From: Dryas octopetala
Lineage: Eukaryota > Streptophyta > Magnoliopsida > Rosales > Rosaceae
Direction of reading: 5' to 3'
Assembly (NCBI GenBank): GCA_963921425.1
Contig: OY992840.1
Coordinates: forward strand, 10,418,501 to 10,482,500
Length of the DNA stretch: 64,000 nt
The notes under the pieces were generated by a model that was not told where the DNA came from, did no database searches, and saw only the letters and a program-made list of their open reading frames with translations. Below are positions 47,872 through 62,149 of the stretch, piece by piece (positions within the stretch are counted from its first letter, which is position 1; each line of letters opens with the position of its first letter). The position numbers were made by a program, and so were the translations under genes.

Positions 47872-50800
47872 ATGCAAGAAAGCAGTGGCTTGGGAATGAT
47901 GGGCGGTGAAGTTTCTGGGTCCGGTGGCGACCACCAGCATCTCCGGCAACTGAAAGCGGAGATAGCCACACACCCTCTCTACGAACAACTTCTATCGGCT
48001 CATGTGTCTTGCCTCCGCGTCGCCACGCCCATCGACCAGCTGCCTCTCATCGAAGCTCAGCTCTCGCAGTCGCACCACCTGCTTCGCTCCTACGCCTCGC
48101 AACAACATGCCCACAACGTCTCATCCCATGACCGCCAAGACCTCGATAACTTCTTGGTACCAAATCAAATCTTCTCTTGCTTTCCAGCCAGTACTCTTAA
48201 CACATACTACCATGAATCTAAATTATTGATTAAGTTACTTTTTACTTTTAACTGAATGTGTGCTTCAAATTCATAGAGGAAACATTATATTTTATATGTA
48301 CGTTTTTCGGTTTGATTCGTTAAATTGTACTTGTTACTTCTTAGCTGTATCTAGCTTTATGGGGTTTGTAATTATTTACAGGCACAATATTTCATAGTCC
48401 TGTGCTCTTTCAAAGAACAACTTCAACAACATGTCAGAGTCCATGCCGTTGAAGCTGTCATGGGCTGCCGTGAAATTGAAAGCACCTTGCAGGCTCTCAC
48501 TGGTATGTCTATGTATATTCTCATTCTTAATTACTACTATTATATATTTTTCTCTTAATTTATGTATAGTATATCATCATCATCAACTGGTATTGGGATA
48601 TATGAAATTGTTAATTCTGTTATATTTATATATATCTGGGTTGGTACGTTTTGACGTTTAATGCGTTTGGTAGGCATAAAAGATAAGAAAAGTCTACTAT
48701 TTTGGGGTTCTGGGGAGTTTTGAGTGTCCTTGCATGAAGTGGGTGTAGGGTCTACAAAAATAATCACAAAAGATTAATAATATTAGTTGGGTAGGGGTTG
48801 GTGTAGATTAGTTCAGTGAAGAAAGGGAATTGGAGGGTACACCATAAACCAATGACCAACTAATGATAAGGCTGCAGCTAGCAGAATATATTTTGGGTTT
48901 CTACCTAGAATACTTTAATTTTGATGATTCATTGTAATCATTATTTTATTTTATTTTCTTTTTAGCTTTGTGAATGGAATGCATGAACTTTGTTTGTTGG
49001 CTTGGCTTATCCATATCTTGGGAGTTTGGTCATTTAGGTGGTGGAGGATAATTAAGGGCATGTAACCAATCAATCAATCAATCATATCATTAATTAATAA
49101 TGATTATATGGAAGGTTGGATTTATGGTGGTCAGATTGGTACTGGCTAGCTGATACAGGTACATGGTTCTTAATTCTTCCCTATATTAATTACCAAAAGA
49201 ATAAATTAAATAGGAATCAATGAAACTTCAATGAATTAATAAATGCTTTGAAAATATCTCAGTATATATTTTTATTCTCATCAATTGGTTGTCGGGTTTA
49301 GGAAGCTGAGCAGGAAAGTAGAATACAAGTTAGATAAATTGCTTGTTTTCTTGGTTAATTGGTTGTTTTATAGCCAGCTTTAAACCTGTTTACACATTGC
49401 CTCTAAAGCATTGCCCATAGGGTTCATATATCTTGGAAGTTATATATACAATAGTTTGCATTGGCATATCAATTTCTTTATTCAAATATTGCATTTTTGT
49501 TTACAAAACAGAAGGCAATATCTCCCCCTTCTTAATTAGTTAGCATATTGCATTATAATATCAGAAATGGTCTTTCCAAAAATAAATAACCACCATAGAA
49601 GTAGTAAAATTTTGTCAATGAGATTTAAACTTCGAATCCATAAATAGCTACTCCAATTAGGTGAAAATTAATGTCAGGATGCTAAATAGTCATTGGTGGC
49701 ATATCAAATTGACAAGTACTTTTTTTCCATGCTACAATAAAAATACAAAGCTTAGCATGGTCTAAAGACTTGTCCATAACCCTTAGTTACCAAGTGGCAA
49801 TTAAGCGTATCATATTTTGACTAGTACTTTCTGTTAAATATCATATGTCGTTAGGATATAGTTAGATTGTACAGTGTATAGCGCGCCTTGGGCAATTCTC
49901 TCCTAATCCTTGGCCAATTCCACCCATTACAAGGTGGTTTTAAGGGTGAATTAGCAGGCTCATGGGGATTTAACATGGTATCAGAACTCATGGTGTGTAT
50001 TCCTGAACATTTTGGACCGGTAACCTGTTTGTTGGATTGTGTTGTTGTGTGACTGTGTGCATAGAAGCAAAATAAAATGACAAATTCGTAGTGAAATGAA
50101 CTATCAAGTTTGCAAGTACATTTATTTCAGAAAAATTTGAATCTTGGTTCTTTAAAAAAGTATAAAGACACGTATTACACAACAAATTAAAAAGAAACAA
50201 CAGAAATTACAAATTAACAAGTTAATGATTTTTTTCTCTAACAACTTTAAAATATCATAACTTCAGAATATTGATATGAACCTTTGCATGGTGCATGCTA
50301 TTTTTGCTAGTATTATAAAATAGACGGTTTTGTGATATGGAGCTGTCTATAAGAATCACAGAACCATGATATATTGACTTTAGAAAGAATACATAAAAGT
50401 TTGGTAACAGTACTTCTGTTTTTATCGACAGAAAGAACCCAAATAAATAGATCTGAAACGAAAGTAACAGTCTCGAACATTTGATAATATCCTCACTATT
50501 TCTTTGATAGTTTATGCTTCTACATTTCATACTAGACTTTCATATTTTTCAATTTAAATTCTCTTGATATCAATGTTTTATCGATATTTTCATATTTCCA
50601 AACCTTCAATAGTAATTGTAGATCATTATTAATTTACAGTATATATAACTTGAATGAAAAAAAGAAAATTACGTGAACCCTAAACAGTGATTGTCCTTGC
50701 TAGCTCAAATCATGCCATGCATGCAGACTATTGGAATATACATATATATATATATCTATATCTATATCTATATCTATATATATCCTGTACTCCTGATACA

Positions 50801-51982
50801 TTTGGTCACGTACGTACACATTATCTTCTAGCTAAAGACTTTGTTCATCGTCATGCTCTGTTAGTTTATTGAAGATTTTTTTTGTTTACATATTTATCAG
50901 AAAATATGTGGTGATTAATTATAGATCTCGCTCTAAGCCCTGGACTGATACCACTTGAGCCCAACTTTTGTTTAGAATTCCTTTATGGGCCAAGCCCATT
51001 TCCTTATATTAAATATGATATAACCACAATATCAATCAACACAAAAAATATAAGGAGAGGATTTTATGTCAAATCATGTTAGAACAATATATGCACATGT
51101 TATATTACGTACGTTTATTGAGAATTGAGATGTTTATTCTTAATGGAAGCTAAAAGACTGGGATTAATTTTCTCGGTTTCATGTGTTTTTAGGAGTAAGT
51201 TTGGGTGAAGGTACAGGTGCAACAATGTCAGATGATGAGGATGACATGCAGATGGATTTCTCTATGGATCAAGCTGGCTCTGATAGCCATGACATGATGG
51301 GATTTGGTCCCTTGCTCCCAACTGAATCTGAAAGATCGCTAATGGAAAGAGTCCGCCAAGAATTGAAGATTGAGCTCAAGCAGGTAAATGCATAAAAGAT
51401 AAATCACTGCAAAATATCTGACATATTATATATGGTATTAGACTGAATCAGGACTGCACGTTCATACATAATTCAACTTAATCAACAGTTGTGATTTATA
51501 GTGTGGCAACATAACATTTTCGTACGTAGTGTCTGACAAATAAGGGTCATCGCGCGCAGGGTTTTAAGTCAAGAATTGAAGATGTGAGGGAGGAAATTTT
51601 AAGAAAAAGAAGGGCAGGCAAATTACCTGGGGACACAACTACAGTGTTGAAGAATTGGTGGCAGCAACACTCAAAGTGGCCATACCCAACTGTAAGCTAC
51701 CAAACAACTTCACCATTAAAAAATAAGTTCATTGCAATTGTTCACTCTGAATTACTGCTTCTACAATGCATGATATGATATATATATATATATATTTATG
51801 ATTTCAGTAAGATTGAAAGTTGCATATGATAATATATACAGGAAGATGACAAGGCAAAGCTTGTGGAGGAGACAGGGTTGCAGCTGAAGCAGATAAACAA
51901 TTGGTTCATTAATCAAAGGAAGCGAAACTGGCACAGCAACTCTCAGTCAGTGACCTCTTTAAAGTCCAAGCGAAAAAGATAG
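47872..51982 (+). CDS. KNAT7: Class II KNOX homeobox transcription factor, KNAT7 orthologue
   Basis: Five exons join in frame to 289 residues: 47872-48156, 48382-48502, 51193-51383, 51560-51691 and 51842-51982. This is close to the 291 of Arabidopsis KNAT7. The start [16 protein letters not shown] matches that family. KNOX1 lies at about 27-66 ([20 protein letters not shown]) and KNOX2 at about 92-136 ([20 protein letters not shown]); both mediate partner binding with BELL and OFP proteins. An acidic linker follows. The ELK region starts near 190. The TALE homeodomain has the PYP extension (240-242) and [11 protein letters not shown] (263-273). KNAT7 acts in the nucleus on secondary-wall formation and seed mucilage, as known for the family. 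Intron 2 is 2.7 kb and holds AT-rich DNA and repeat fragments. Confidence 0.95.
48503..51192 (+). other. Long intron 2 of the KNAT7-like gene
   Basis: 2.69 kb without coding sequence. It contains a (CTATAT)n tract (about 50735-50781) and a stretch near 50930-51070 ('gactgataccacttgagccc', then 'gggccaagcccatttcc') that resembles LTR-element debris. I see no separate gene in it. Confidence 0.6.
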
Positions 51983-54780
51983 ACAACCAACCCATCAATC
52001 TTAATTGTTTGGTGATTTGAGAGACACAGTTAATGAAGAGCTTACTTTTTGTGTCTCTGATATAATATTACTGTTATGTGACTTTGGGGGGAGTAAATAG
52101 CTAATCTAGCCAACACAAAGCTTTGAAGGGATGATGATATTAGATGTACTTTTGAAACTCAGTTACAGAAAGCAACAAAATGGCCAACTAATAGCTTACT
52201 TGTGAGGTGTTGTAATTAAACTCATGTTTCAATGGGGGTAATGACACTGATCTGTATCTCTTTATGTAATATATTCATTTACTTTTGAGTTGCTTCCATT
52301 AATACTTACAAATAGACTGGTGACCTATTTCTGTAAATTGTTGCCACATTACTTTCTGAAATTTACAGTGAAGCAACATTTTTTGGAATATATTCACAAC
52401 TATGAGAATCTTTAATTTGAATTATTTACAGCATGGAGCCCAACACCATGCATCGAATTTGGGTTGCCATATTAGTTCAATTGAATTAATTAATGGCATT
52501 AATTATATGGTATGACCACACCAGCTATTACATAAGGTTGTTAACTAATGTGGTCAGATAAGTGTATACAAATAACATTACTCCGAAGAATAAGTTATAT
52601 AAAAAGTTAGAAACACGTTAGTTTACTTTCTCGTTAGTCCAATTTAATTTGGTCATCAACAAATGTGTTAGTCAAAGACTTGTCCTATCCTAAAACCCAT
52701 GCCTACCTCTACTATGCTTCAAAACTAAAACCTTGGCACAACACCTCACATTCTGCTCGAAGGCCATCGCCAATTATGATACTGAAGCTTTATGATGTAT
52801 CATCTTGTTTGAAGCAACTGAGAAATTAAGCATACCACACTACAACAAGCTCTTATAACTTGCAATAGGGGTATGCAAAGTGTCACCGTCTGATTTTTCA
52901 TGTAGCGGAATATGACCGTGCGGCGCAAAGATTCCTATCAATGCCATCCTTTCCCTTCTTGTATGCTTCCTTCAAGATTTAGATCTTACCATCTCGAGGT
53001 TTGCCAACAAGAACTGCTGGTCCCGAGTCTTGCTCGTACCGACTATACGATTGCTTCCTTGTGCCAAGGTTCTTAGCCAAGACACTCGCCCCATCGATAG
53101 GTTCTCATGACGCTGGCATTCCATTCTCTATGTCGGATCTCACTTTGTTCCCACATCTTAACTGTCATGGCAATAAAGGCTAACTCACACCCATAGTCCT
53201 ATCCTCAAGTTGATTCAAGTTGAACATGCAAGTTAGCTCGCAAGCATGCCACCCGAGTAAGAAAGTCATGTCTGATACCCCACATTATAAGAGCATTTTA
53301 AGCTTTTTTTCACAAACTAGGAGGAAACATCACTTTGCATGAGGAGTCATAATGGCTCATAATAAATTCATCCGAACTCCGAATGACAATCTGTCCGTTG
53401 CGTTGGACTCGTTTCGACCTCCTGAGTTCACTGGTAATTTTAGATTTTCCAAATTCCAACCGGAAGACCCCTAACTGCCAAATTACCGAATTACCCTTCT
53501 ACGCGCGCAACCTAACCACTCTTTGCCAAACGAATATCACACTCTTGCCATTTGACATCTCATCTTTCATATTAATGACACAGAAGCCCAACTCTAAATG
53601 TGGACTGTGACACAAAGCACTGCAATTAATTTTTAGGGATTGAACATGACATTTAAAATGACAAAATGAGGAGTTCTAGTGCTACAAAAAAAACTTGTGT
53701 AAAATTATTTGTGCCATATTGTAGATAGTGTTGAGTGGTGAAATAACCCAGTTAAAACTTAAAAATAACGTGTATCTAATCCAGAAAGCTATATCTATGA
53801 GTACTATACAATTGAAACTTAAATTACACAATTAATAATCAATCTATAATATTGAAGCCTAGCCTAATGCCTTAATATAAGTAATTACACAAAATTAGGG
53901 CATATAATTGAAGGCATTAAATGCTAATAAAGGGAGTAATGTCATTTTACTCCCCAGACTATTACACTTATATTAGTTTGCTTTCTAGACTTCTAATTTG
54001 GAAAAATAAGGATTTTGACTTTTTCAGTTTTTTCAATTGAGGTTATTTCGTCAATTTACACATTTTTCATCCAAAGCTCTGTTTATAGAGGGATTATTAA
54101 CCCAAATTTAGTGGGAAATGAAAGAGGGAAAAAAGGTAAGATCTAAATGGAAGGGACCCATTTGCTTTAAAAAAGGACCCTATGTGATTGGCACATGGTA
54201 CGGTGCTATGCAAACATAAATTTAGATGAAAATATGTAAATTGACGAAATAACTTTAAGGGAGACTTAGAGTTTAGTCTATTTTATGAATCTTTCTTAGA
54301 CTAAGATCGGTAGTAATTTAGGGTTTTTAATTAAGTCCTTTTATTTTTCTTATTTGACGGCTTTATGTTAGGTTTTAACTCCAATGTTTTGGGCTCCGCC
54401 CACAATTTCGAAATTAAAACCTAACATGCAGCCTCTATAAAACCTACTTTACACCTTAGGAGGGGAAATACCCTTCAAAATCAAGGAATGACTTTATTAT
54501 GAACTAAAATGATTTTTTTATAAATTATTATGTTTTAAAAAGATTTTCTTATAAATTTTAAAACACTCCCAGTCTCTATCTAAAAACTGTTTTTCTATAG
54601 AATTTAAGTCTAATTATCTCTAACATTAATTGGCAAAAATAAAAAAGTCAAAGTCGTTAATTTTTTAAATTAAAAATATAAAAAGTAAACTGATATATGT
54701 ATAATAGTATGAACAAAATGACATTAATCTCGCAAATAAATGAAGATGGGCGATTATGGGCCCAGATTAGGCCCAATAAT
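51983..54780. other. KNAT7 3' UTR and intergenic repeats
   Basis: The first few hundred bases probably hold the 3' UTR. About 52850-53640 is GC-richer than its surroundings and reads like retroelement debris with only short ORFs. I recognise no gene. Confidence 0.45.
53940..54300. mobile_element. Short inverted-repeat element, same family as 43571-44257
   Basis: Left blocks 'ctagacttctaatttggaaa' and 'tttcaattgaggttatttcg' recur inverted on the right as 'cgaaataactttaagggaga' and 'tgtaaattgacg'. Related text flanks the MITE at 43865. The ends are diverged and no duplication could be fixed. Confidence 0.45.
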
Positions 54781-55948
54781 AAAGTTAATGACTTGGGTAC
54801 ATAGAGCAGATAATTACTGATTCATTTCCATGTAAAACTGTTACACACGCGCCAAAAGAGTCAACGCCCTCTCCCTCTAATTCTTTGCCTTCCAAGTTGC
54901 TTGGGCTGAGCCGCCTACGTTAGTTGAAGCGTTGATTTTGCATCGACGAAGAAGAAAGCCAGAGAAAAGAGGGAACAAACCAAACTTTCCAGGCAACCCA
55001 AAATATAACCAAATCAATTCAATCCGAGTATCCGACCAAATATCTCTCTCTCACTCATTGATTTTCAATTCCATTTCACGCTGTATCAACGTTTTTTATT
55101 TTGGAAATTCGCGTTGAATATTCATTGGGTCCACTTATTTTGCATTTAATAATGGAAAATGCTGCTGCTTCCAGTTCTTCTTCTTCTATTTTCTTTTGTC
55201 AATTCAACTACTGCTACTACTCTATTATTCTTTTTCTTCGGCATTTTTTTTTTTAGTTTCAAGCCTACCTTCGTTTACCCATTCAAAGCAAACCCATCAT
55301 ATTCTATTGCCTATGCTTAAACCCCACCTTTTGATTTTTCCCCTCCTGCTCCTTCTGGTACTCCTAAGTTTCAAAGAACAGTGTACCCATTTGGCTAGTA
55401 TTTTTTTTACCCATTCAATCCATACCCACCTTCAATAAAGCTAACCCAGATTCATTTTAGTGCCAAGTCTTTCTTTTGTGTGGAGCAACAATAAATTTCG
55501 GGGTTTATGTGAATTGGGTATCTGCCATTATTGTGATTTTGAAACCTGTTGTTGGCTCTTGGGTAACCATATAGTTTGGTGGAGTTGTTTGATATCAGTT
55601 CTATAGTTTGATCACCAATGAAGAAGAAAGCAAGAACAGCATTGAGATGCAGAGAAACCAAGAGAAAATGAATTTTGATTAATGAGAAAGAATACAGAAA
55701 ATGAACTGAACACGCAGCTCTTATACAACCAGAATCAGTTTTGCTAACTAACTAGACAAACCAGACTCTAACAAAGTATACACGTGTCATAAAAATATTG
55801 ATTCATCATTTTACTGATTTATCAACAAAGAGCCAATAATATGCTGACAGCTAGACACTCAACATAGTTTACTTCTTAATTACACAGTTTGAAACAGAAG
55901 GCCATTTCATTAGATTCAAAGTTTTGAAGAGGTGAGAAGCATTCTTAT
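54781..55948 (+). promoter_or_regulatory. 5' flanking region and probable 5' UTR of the PLD gene
   Basis: The stretch has CT-rich leader-like DNA (about 54860-55080) and several short upstream ATGs. It ends with 'gaagaggtgagaagc' just before the ATG at 55949. A 5' UTR intron is plausible (plant PLD genes often have one), with acceptor candidates near 55899-55930, but I cannot fix it. Confidence 0.4.
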
Positions 55949-58900
55949 ATGGCTTATCCTGCTTTTACTGAAACGTTGTCATTTGGAGGCTCAGGCCATC
56001 CGCAGGGTCAACAAGTTGTTCCATTTCAGACAGCTGGATCTCTGAAGATTTTTCTTTTACATGGGAACTTAGTTATATTGGTCAAGGAGGCCAAAAATCT
56101 TCCTAACATGGATAGGTTTCATAGGGCTCTAGGGGACATGTTTTCAAGAAGGCCTGGGAAATCCAGCAGCAAAACTGAAGGGCACATTTCTCATCAAATA
56201 ACCAGTGATCCATATGTGACCATATCAGTATCAGGTGCTGTAGTTGGCAGGACTTTTGTGATTAGTAATAGTGAGAACCCTGTTTGGGAGCAACATTTTG
56301 ATGTTCCTGTTGCACATAATGCTTCAGAAGTGTATTTTGTTGTGAAAGATAGTGATGTTGTGGGGTCCCAGCTCATAGGTGTTGTAGCAATCCCAGTTGA
56401 ACGATTATACTCTGACATGAAAGTTGAGGGAACCTTTCCAATCCTCGATTCCAGTGGGAAAATCTGTAAGCCTGGAGCTGTTTTGACTTTATCTATTCAG
56501 TATATCCCTATTGAAAAATTGACCTTTTATAATAATGGAGTAGGCTCAGATCTCCATCACCAAGGGGTACCTGGTACTTACTTCCCTCTTAGGAGAGGTG
56601 GTAAAGTTACTCTGTATCAAGATGCCCATGTTCCTGATGGTTGCCTTCCCAATTTCGAGCTTGACGATGGTATCCAGTATGCGCATGCGAATTGTTGGCA
56701 AGACATGTTTGATGCAATAAGTCAGGCCCGTCGTTTGATATACATTGCGGGTTGGTCAGTGTACCACAAAGTTCGGTTGATTCGGGACAATAAAGATGCA
56801 AAAGATTCCATGTTAGGGGATCTTCTTAAGACCAAGTCACAGGAAGGTGTGAGAGTGCTGCTTCTTGTTTGGGATGATCCAACTTCAAGGAATATTATGG
56901 GAATTAAAACGGTAAGGCTTATGGAGATTAGAAATATATTAGTATGCTGCTATTCTGCACTGTTGCATAGGTTTGGTTCAAATATCAACCTTTTTTACTT
57001 TTCTCTTATATACTTATGCTTCTTGAGCCTTATTTTTTTATTGTGCAAGTATCATTGGTTAAATGTTTAAGCTCTTAAAAATGCCTTTGCAAAATCTGAT
57101 ATATTCCTGTCTTAGGGGCCAAGTATATTGATTGCTACTTACAGCTGTGGGAAAGCTCTCCTTTATTTAGCTGCAAATGAGCAGAGAAATAATGCAACCT
57201 TTTCTCCTCTATGGTGCTGAAATTGACTTGACATTTTATTGAGTGTTATGCTTGGTTCTATATTTATTTTTTGGCCACTATGCTTGGTTCTACTTAATTT
57301 CGCTTCAAGGCGTAAAGTTGACCAAACATCATAAAATGCATGTTCAATTTAAAAATAGATAAAAATTTGCTTTTATAATCTTAGATAAACAAGTGTTATC
57401 TTTCACCTCATTTTAATAGTTTGAGTTCAGAATTCTCTGTTATAAGAAGAAGTAAATACTATGGTGTTCAATTGATTTTTGAGTAACGTTATACCTTAAA
57501 GTAGGTTCCATTCTTTATGAAGCATTGAGGTAATTGTCAAAAAGGTTAAAATTTTAAGTAACTCAAAGCCTCAAAGTGAGGTGTACGTACACATTGCTTG
57601 TACAGGACACACAGGCTATGTGCTTCATTTGGCTGACTCTTAGTATAACTTGAATGAATACTTGAGAAGAAACTTTTTTGTTCATAATTATCCATTTCAG
57701 TATCTATTTGTTCATAGGACATGTCTAATTCATTTTTCAGTTCAATATTTCTAACCTGCCCAAATCTTTCATTCAATATTTATCCACTCACACCAGATGT
57801 TCATTGATTATAGGAGGGGTTAATGCATACCTCTGACGAGGATACTCGGCGTTTCTTCAAGCATTCTTCAGTCCAAGTGCTACTTTGCCCTCGATCTGCT
57901 GGAAAGGGTAGCTGGGTTAAAAAGCAGGTTGGATAGACATAATCACCACATTTATGCTGCAAATTGAGAAAGGAGCATTGTCCTTATGTGGTTCTGAAAA
58001 TTTATTTTACTTATAAATGAACTTGGTATTGGAATAAAAGAAGAGAATGAAATGAAATATAGAAAGTCTGGATGTTGTTAGGATATATGGATTAAAAAAA
58101 ATTTCTTAGGATACGTAAATCAAATAAAATTGTCCCACTCCAACTGATGTGAAATCCAACATTAGGAATTTTAAGTGGGACCAAATGAGAATAGGAAAAT
58201 CTACATGGTCTTGATTCAAATGAAAATTACTCCTTGCAATCTTTTGGAGGACTAGGAATCAGTGTTTCCTTTTTTAGATATGTTGACATGTTGAAAGGAT
58301 ATTATGAATCAAGAATTGACATTTCGTATGGCCGACTAACTTTAATGTATGTCAAATGGTCTGTCCGTGAATGACCATGTATGCCACTATGTTATTTGTT
58401 TTCTAGCCAACCTCTGCAAAGAATTTTTATTATTCACAAGTCCAAGATTTCTGAGTACCTCGCTAAAACTACTGGAACTTATTTTTGACTTATATTTTCG
58501 CATGCTGTTCAGATACTTATCAGAAGAAACTCATCAGGTGTAGAATTGCCTGTCACTTTTTTCTTTTTATGTATTTACATGTATAATTTGCTGCATTAGT
58601 GCTTTCTTTGAATCTCTAGATTTTGTCTTTGTTTAAAGGAAGCTGGAACAATCTATACCCATCATCAGAAAACAGTGCTTGTGGATGCTGATGCGGGTCA
58701 TTCTAAAAGAAAGATCATTGCATTTGTCGGAGGTCTGGATTTATGCATGGGACGCTATGATACTCCAGATCATCCTATCTATAGGACTTTACAAACAGTG
58801 TACAAGGATGACTGTCGTAACCCTACTTTCTCGGTAACCATTTTATTAATTTTCTACTTTGCTGTTGGTTGTAATTTTTCTGTTCTTGATCTGGAAGTGT

Positions 58901-61900
58901 ATTCTGCTTGTTTAGGAAATCTAATTTGAAAAGGCTCATGTATAGTTCTATCACTAAATTACTAAAATAAATAGCGAACAAAAAGATGTTATTACTGGCA
59001 AACCTCACAGCCACCTAAGCAGTTTCCATGTTTAATGCCAAATATAACATTTAATACATTGTATGAGCTGCTCGGTGATTACTACTTCCATCACTAGATG
59101 ATAAATACAAAATGGGATATTTATAGGTTATAAGCCCTTTTATGGGCAGCTCGTACTTTTGTGATCCCATATGAAGCATCTAATTCATGTTTGTTATTGG
59201 TTTACTCACTAGCTGAGTAGCAGAGTTCTCATGAAAATATGGGGGTCACCTTGATGAATTGATACCAAAAATAATAAGTATAATGGTGTATTTTTTTTTT
59301 CTTTGTTCACCCTTTAACCTGTTTGGTTTGTGACAGAAACAGGAGCGCACTTTTGGTTGTCCAAGGCAACCATGGCATGATTTGCACAGTAAAGTTGATG
59401 GTCCAGCAGCATATGACATCCTCACCAATTTTGAGGAGCGTTGGTTGAAGGCTTCAAAACCGCGGGGGCTTCAGAAACTGAAAACTTTGCATGATGATGC
59501 ATTACTCAAGATTGAGAGAATTCCTGAAATTATTGGGATATCAGAGATTCCTTGCTTGAGTGAGGATGATCTAGAAGCTTGGAATGTTCAGGTACATTTG
59601 ATGTCAATCAGCTATCGGCTGCATTTATTTTTGTAATGAGTTTTATATACATGGTAAATTTTTAACCATTTCCCCAACATTGAAGGTTTTCCGTTCAATT
59701 GACTCCAATTCTGTGAAAGGATTTCCTGAGAACCCAAAAGATGCTACAAGCATGGTGAGAGAAACTTTGGCTTTTAACTTCTTTGCACTATAATAAGGTA
59801 TCTCACATGATTTATTGGATTTTACTGATGGTTCACCATAATTCTTTATGCTGTAACAGAACCTGGTTTGTGGGAAGAATGTGCTTATAGACATGAGTAT
59901 ACATGCAGCATATGTTAAGGCAATCCGTGCGGCTCAACATTTCATTTACATAGAGAATCAGTACTTTCTTGGGTCGTCATATAATTGGAATTCACACAAT
60001 GATTTAGGTGAGAACTCTAACCTTTGAAGCTGGCAACTAAGAAATGAAATATAGATGGTTCATTTTTTTGATAGGAGAAGTATAGATGGTTCAATAAACA
60101 TGTCCATGTTCTTAGATTAATGGGCACTTTAATTTAATGTGCATTACTCACCTTTATTTCAAGGCAAATTAATTCATATACTTGTAATTTGATGAATCTG
60201 TGCCTCACAGGACCTTTTGGCATCCAAAAGCTTAAATTATATATGGGGCTAGTTGTAATTTTCCCAAACAAAAGATGTCTTAGGTTCTCTTTAATATTGA
60301 ACAAGAAATAAATAACACAATCTTTGATGATAAAGCAGATGGGATACAAATGGAATTTGTTAAATCCTAAATTTATATTCTTTCCAATTGATTTATCGTC
60401 ATATAGATTTCAGCGATAAGGCCTTTATCTGCAGGTGCAAACAATTTAATACCAATGGAAATTGCTCTCAAAATCGTTAATAAAATCAAAGCAAATGAGA
60501 GGTTTTCCGTATATATTGTCATCCCCATGTGGCCAGAAGGTGTTCCTACAAGCATGCCTACTCAACGAATTCTCTTTTGGCAGGTAATCTAGTTTCCATT
60601 AAAAAATGTACTTATAGGTCGTAGGCAATTGTTGTTGGCTTAAGACTCATTAGAGGTCATGTCATACAAAGGTTTTTGGCTGTTATAATTCTCCTTGAGT
60701 ACAAACATCATTTTGGAAGATGCTATACTGATGAACCTCTTGTTTTGGATCTAAGTTTTATTTCAACTTATCTAAAAGCATTTAATTTGATTTCAAGGCA
60801 ATTTATATTGATTATTATTGATATGAAACTGCCATTTAACACAATAATAAATTTGAGTTTGTTGCTGCAAATTTTTCACCTGGTGTTAATTTTTTCTTAA
60901 TAACTGCAGCATAAGACAATGCAAATGATGTATGAAATGATTTACAAGGCTTTAAAGGAGGTCGGGCTTGACAATAAGTATGCTCCACAAGACTATTTGA
61001 ATTTCTTTTGCCTCGGGAATCGTGAGACACCAAGTGGTGAAGACATTTCTGCAGCAAAAAGTTCAACTGAAGCAAACAAAAAAGAAGCAAACACTCCTCA
61101 AGTGACTCCCCTTATATTTCTCTTAAGTAGTTTTTTAGCTTTGTCTTTCCCAGAAGCTATGTTTTTTCCAATGTACTTAAATTGTTTCTGCTAATTTTTG
61201 GCAACTCAGGCACTCACTTGGAAGAACCAACGCTTTATGATTTATGTCCATTCTAAAGGAATGATAGTGGACGATGAATATGTTATATTGGGATCTGCAA
61301 ATATCAACCAGAGATCCATGGAAGGTACCCGAGATACTGAAATAGCAATGGGGGCATATCAGCCTCATCGTACGTGGGCAAGAAAACTCTCAAGTCCACA
61401 TGGAAAGGTAAGCCTTACAAGTCAAAACTTTTTGTAGTTATATTGCTAGAGGTTGCCTGGGCATTTAGCTGCAAGAATGCTTTCTCTTTTACCAATGCTT
61501 GAAAAGTCTCTGATGAACAACTTGTTTCTTTAACTAAAATATATTTGGTGCTTAGTTTTTTTGGTCTGTTTCAAGGTATCAATCGATATTCCCCCAGAAA
61601 AGTAAAAGTCTAATGCATCCATAAACTTTGATGTAATGTTGTAATGCATTTAGTAGTACCATCCTCAAAATTAGAACTTTGGGTATCATTATTGAATTTT
61701 GAATTCTCATCAATTATGTAAATGCAATTTCAATTCTATTATAATTCGCAGGAGGTCATCATTCATATATAAGGAAATGATAGGGTACAAGACAAAAAAT
61801 ATGTAATAACTTGCTATGTGTGTGTGTGTGTGTGTGTGTGATACTGTGAATGCAGATATATGGATATAGAATGTCACTGTGGGCAGAGCATATTGGATGT

Positions 61901-62149
61901 TTTGAAGAATGTTTCAAGGAACCACAGAGTCTTGAATGTGTGCAACGGGTGATGTCTTTGAGTGAGCAGAACTGGAGGCAATATGAGGCTGATGAGATTA
62001 CAGAAATGAAGGGTCACCTCCTAAAATACCCAGTTGAAGTTGATCAAACAGGCAAGGTGAACTCTCTTCCTGGCTGTGAAACATTTCCAGATGTCGGTGG
62101 CAACATTCTAGGGACATTTACAGCCATCCAAGAAAATCTCACCATCTGA
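55949..62149 (+). CDS. Phospholipase D, beta/gamma type (C2-PLD)
   Basis: Ten exons join in frame to 858 residues: 55949-56911, 57814-57927, 58639-58833, 59337-59591, 59686-59754, 59860-60007, 60435-60583, 60910-61101, 61210-61407 and 61856-62149. This equals the usual PLD gamma length. The enzyme cleaves phosphatidylcholine or phosphatidylethanolamine to phosphatidic acid at membranes; beta and gamma forms need calcium and PIP2. Residues about 35-185 form the C2 domain ([24 protein letters not shown]). The first HKD motif is HQKTVLVD (H368, K370, D375). The second is HSKGMIVDD (H709, K711, D716). [12 protein letters not shown] lies between them. The C terminus [13 protein letters not shown]...QENLTI is typical. 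The N terminus [20 protein letters not shown] matches beta/gamma rather than delta or alpha. All catalytic residues are present. Beta versus gamma cannot be settled here. Confidence 0.95.
61817..61840. repeat. (TG)12 microsatellite near a 3' splice site
   Basis: Twelve TG units end 15 bp before the AG acceptor of the last PLD intron (61854-61855). Confidence 0.95.

Noticed and set aside
52851-52880. CACTACAACAAG, resembling the CACTA element end
   Set aside because: Only the first 11 bases match, no inverted partner is visible within the next kilobases, and no 3-bp duplication could be found.
55196-55438. 80-codon hydrophobic ORF upstream of PLD
   Set aside because: Leu/Ser/Phe-rich translation of pyrimidine-rich leader DNA. 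It might act as an upstream ORF, but nothing shows that it is a protein gene.
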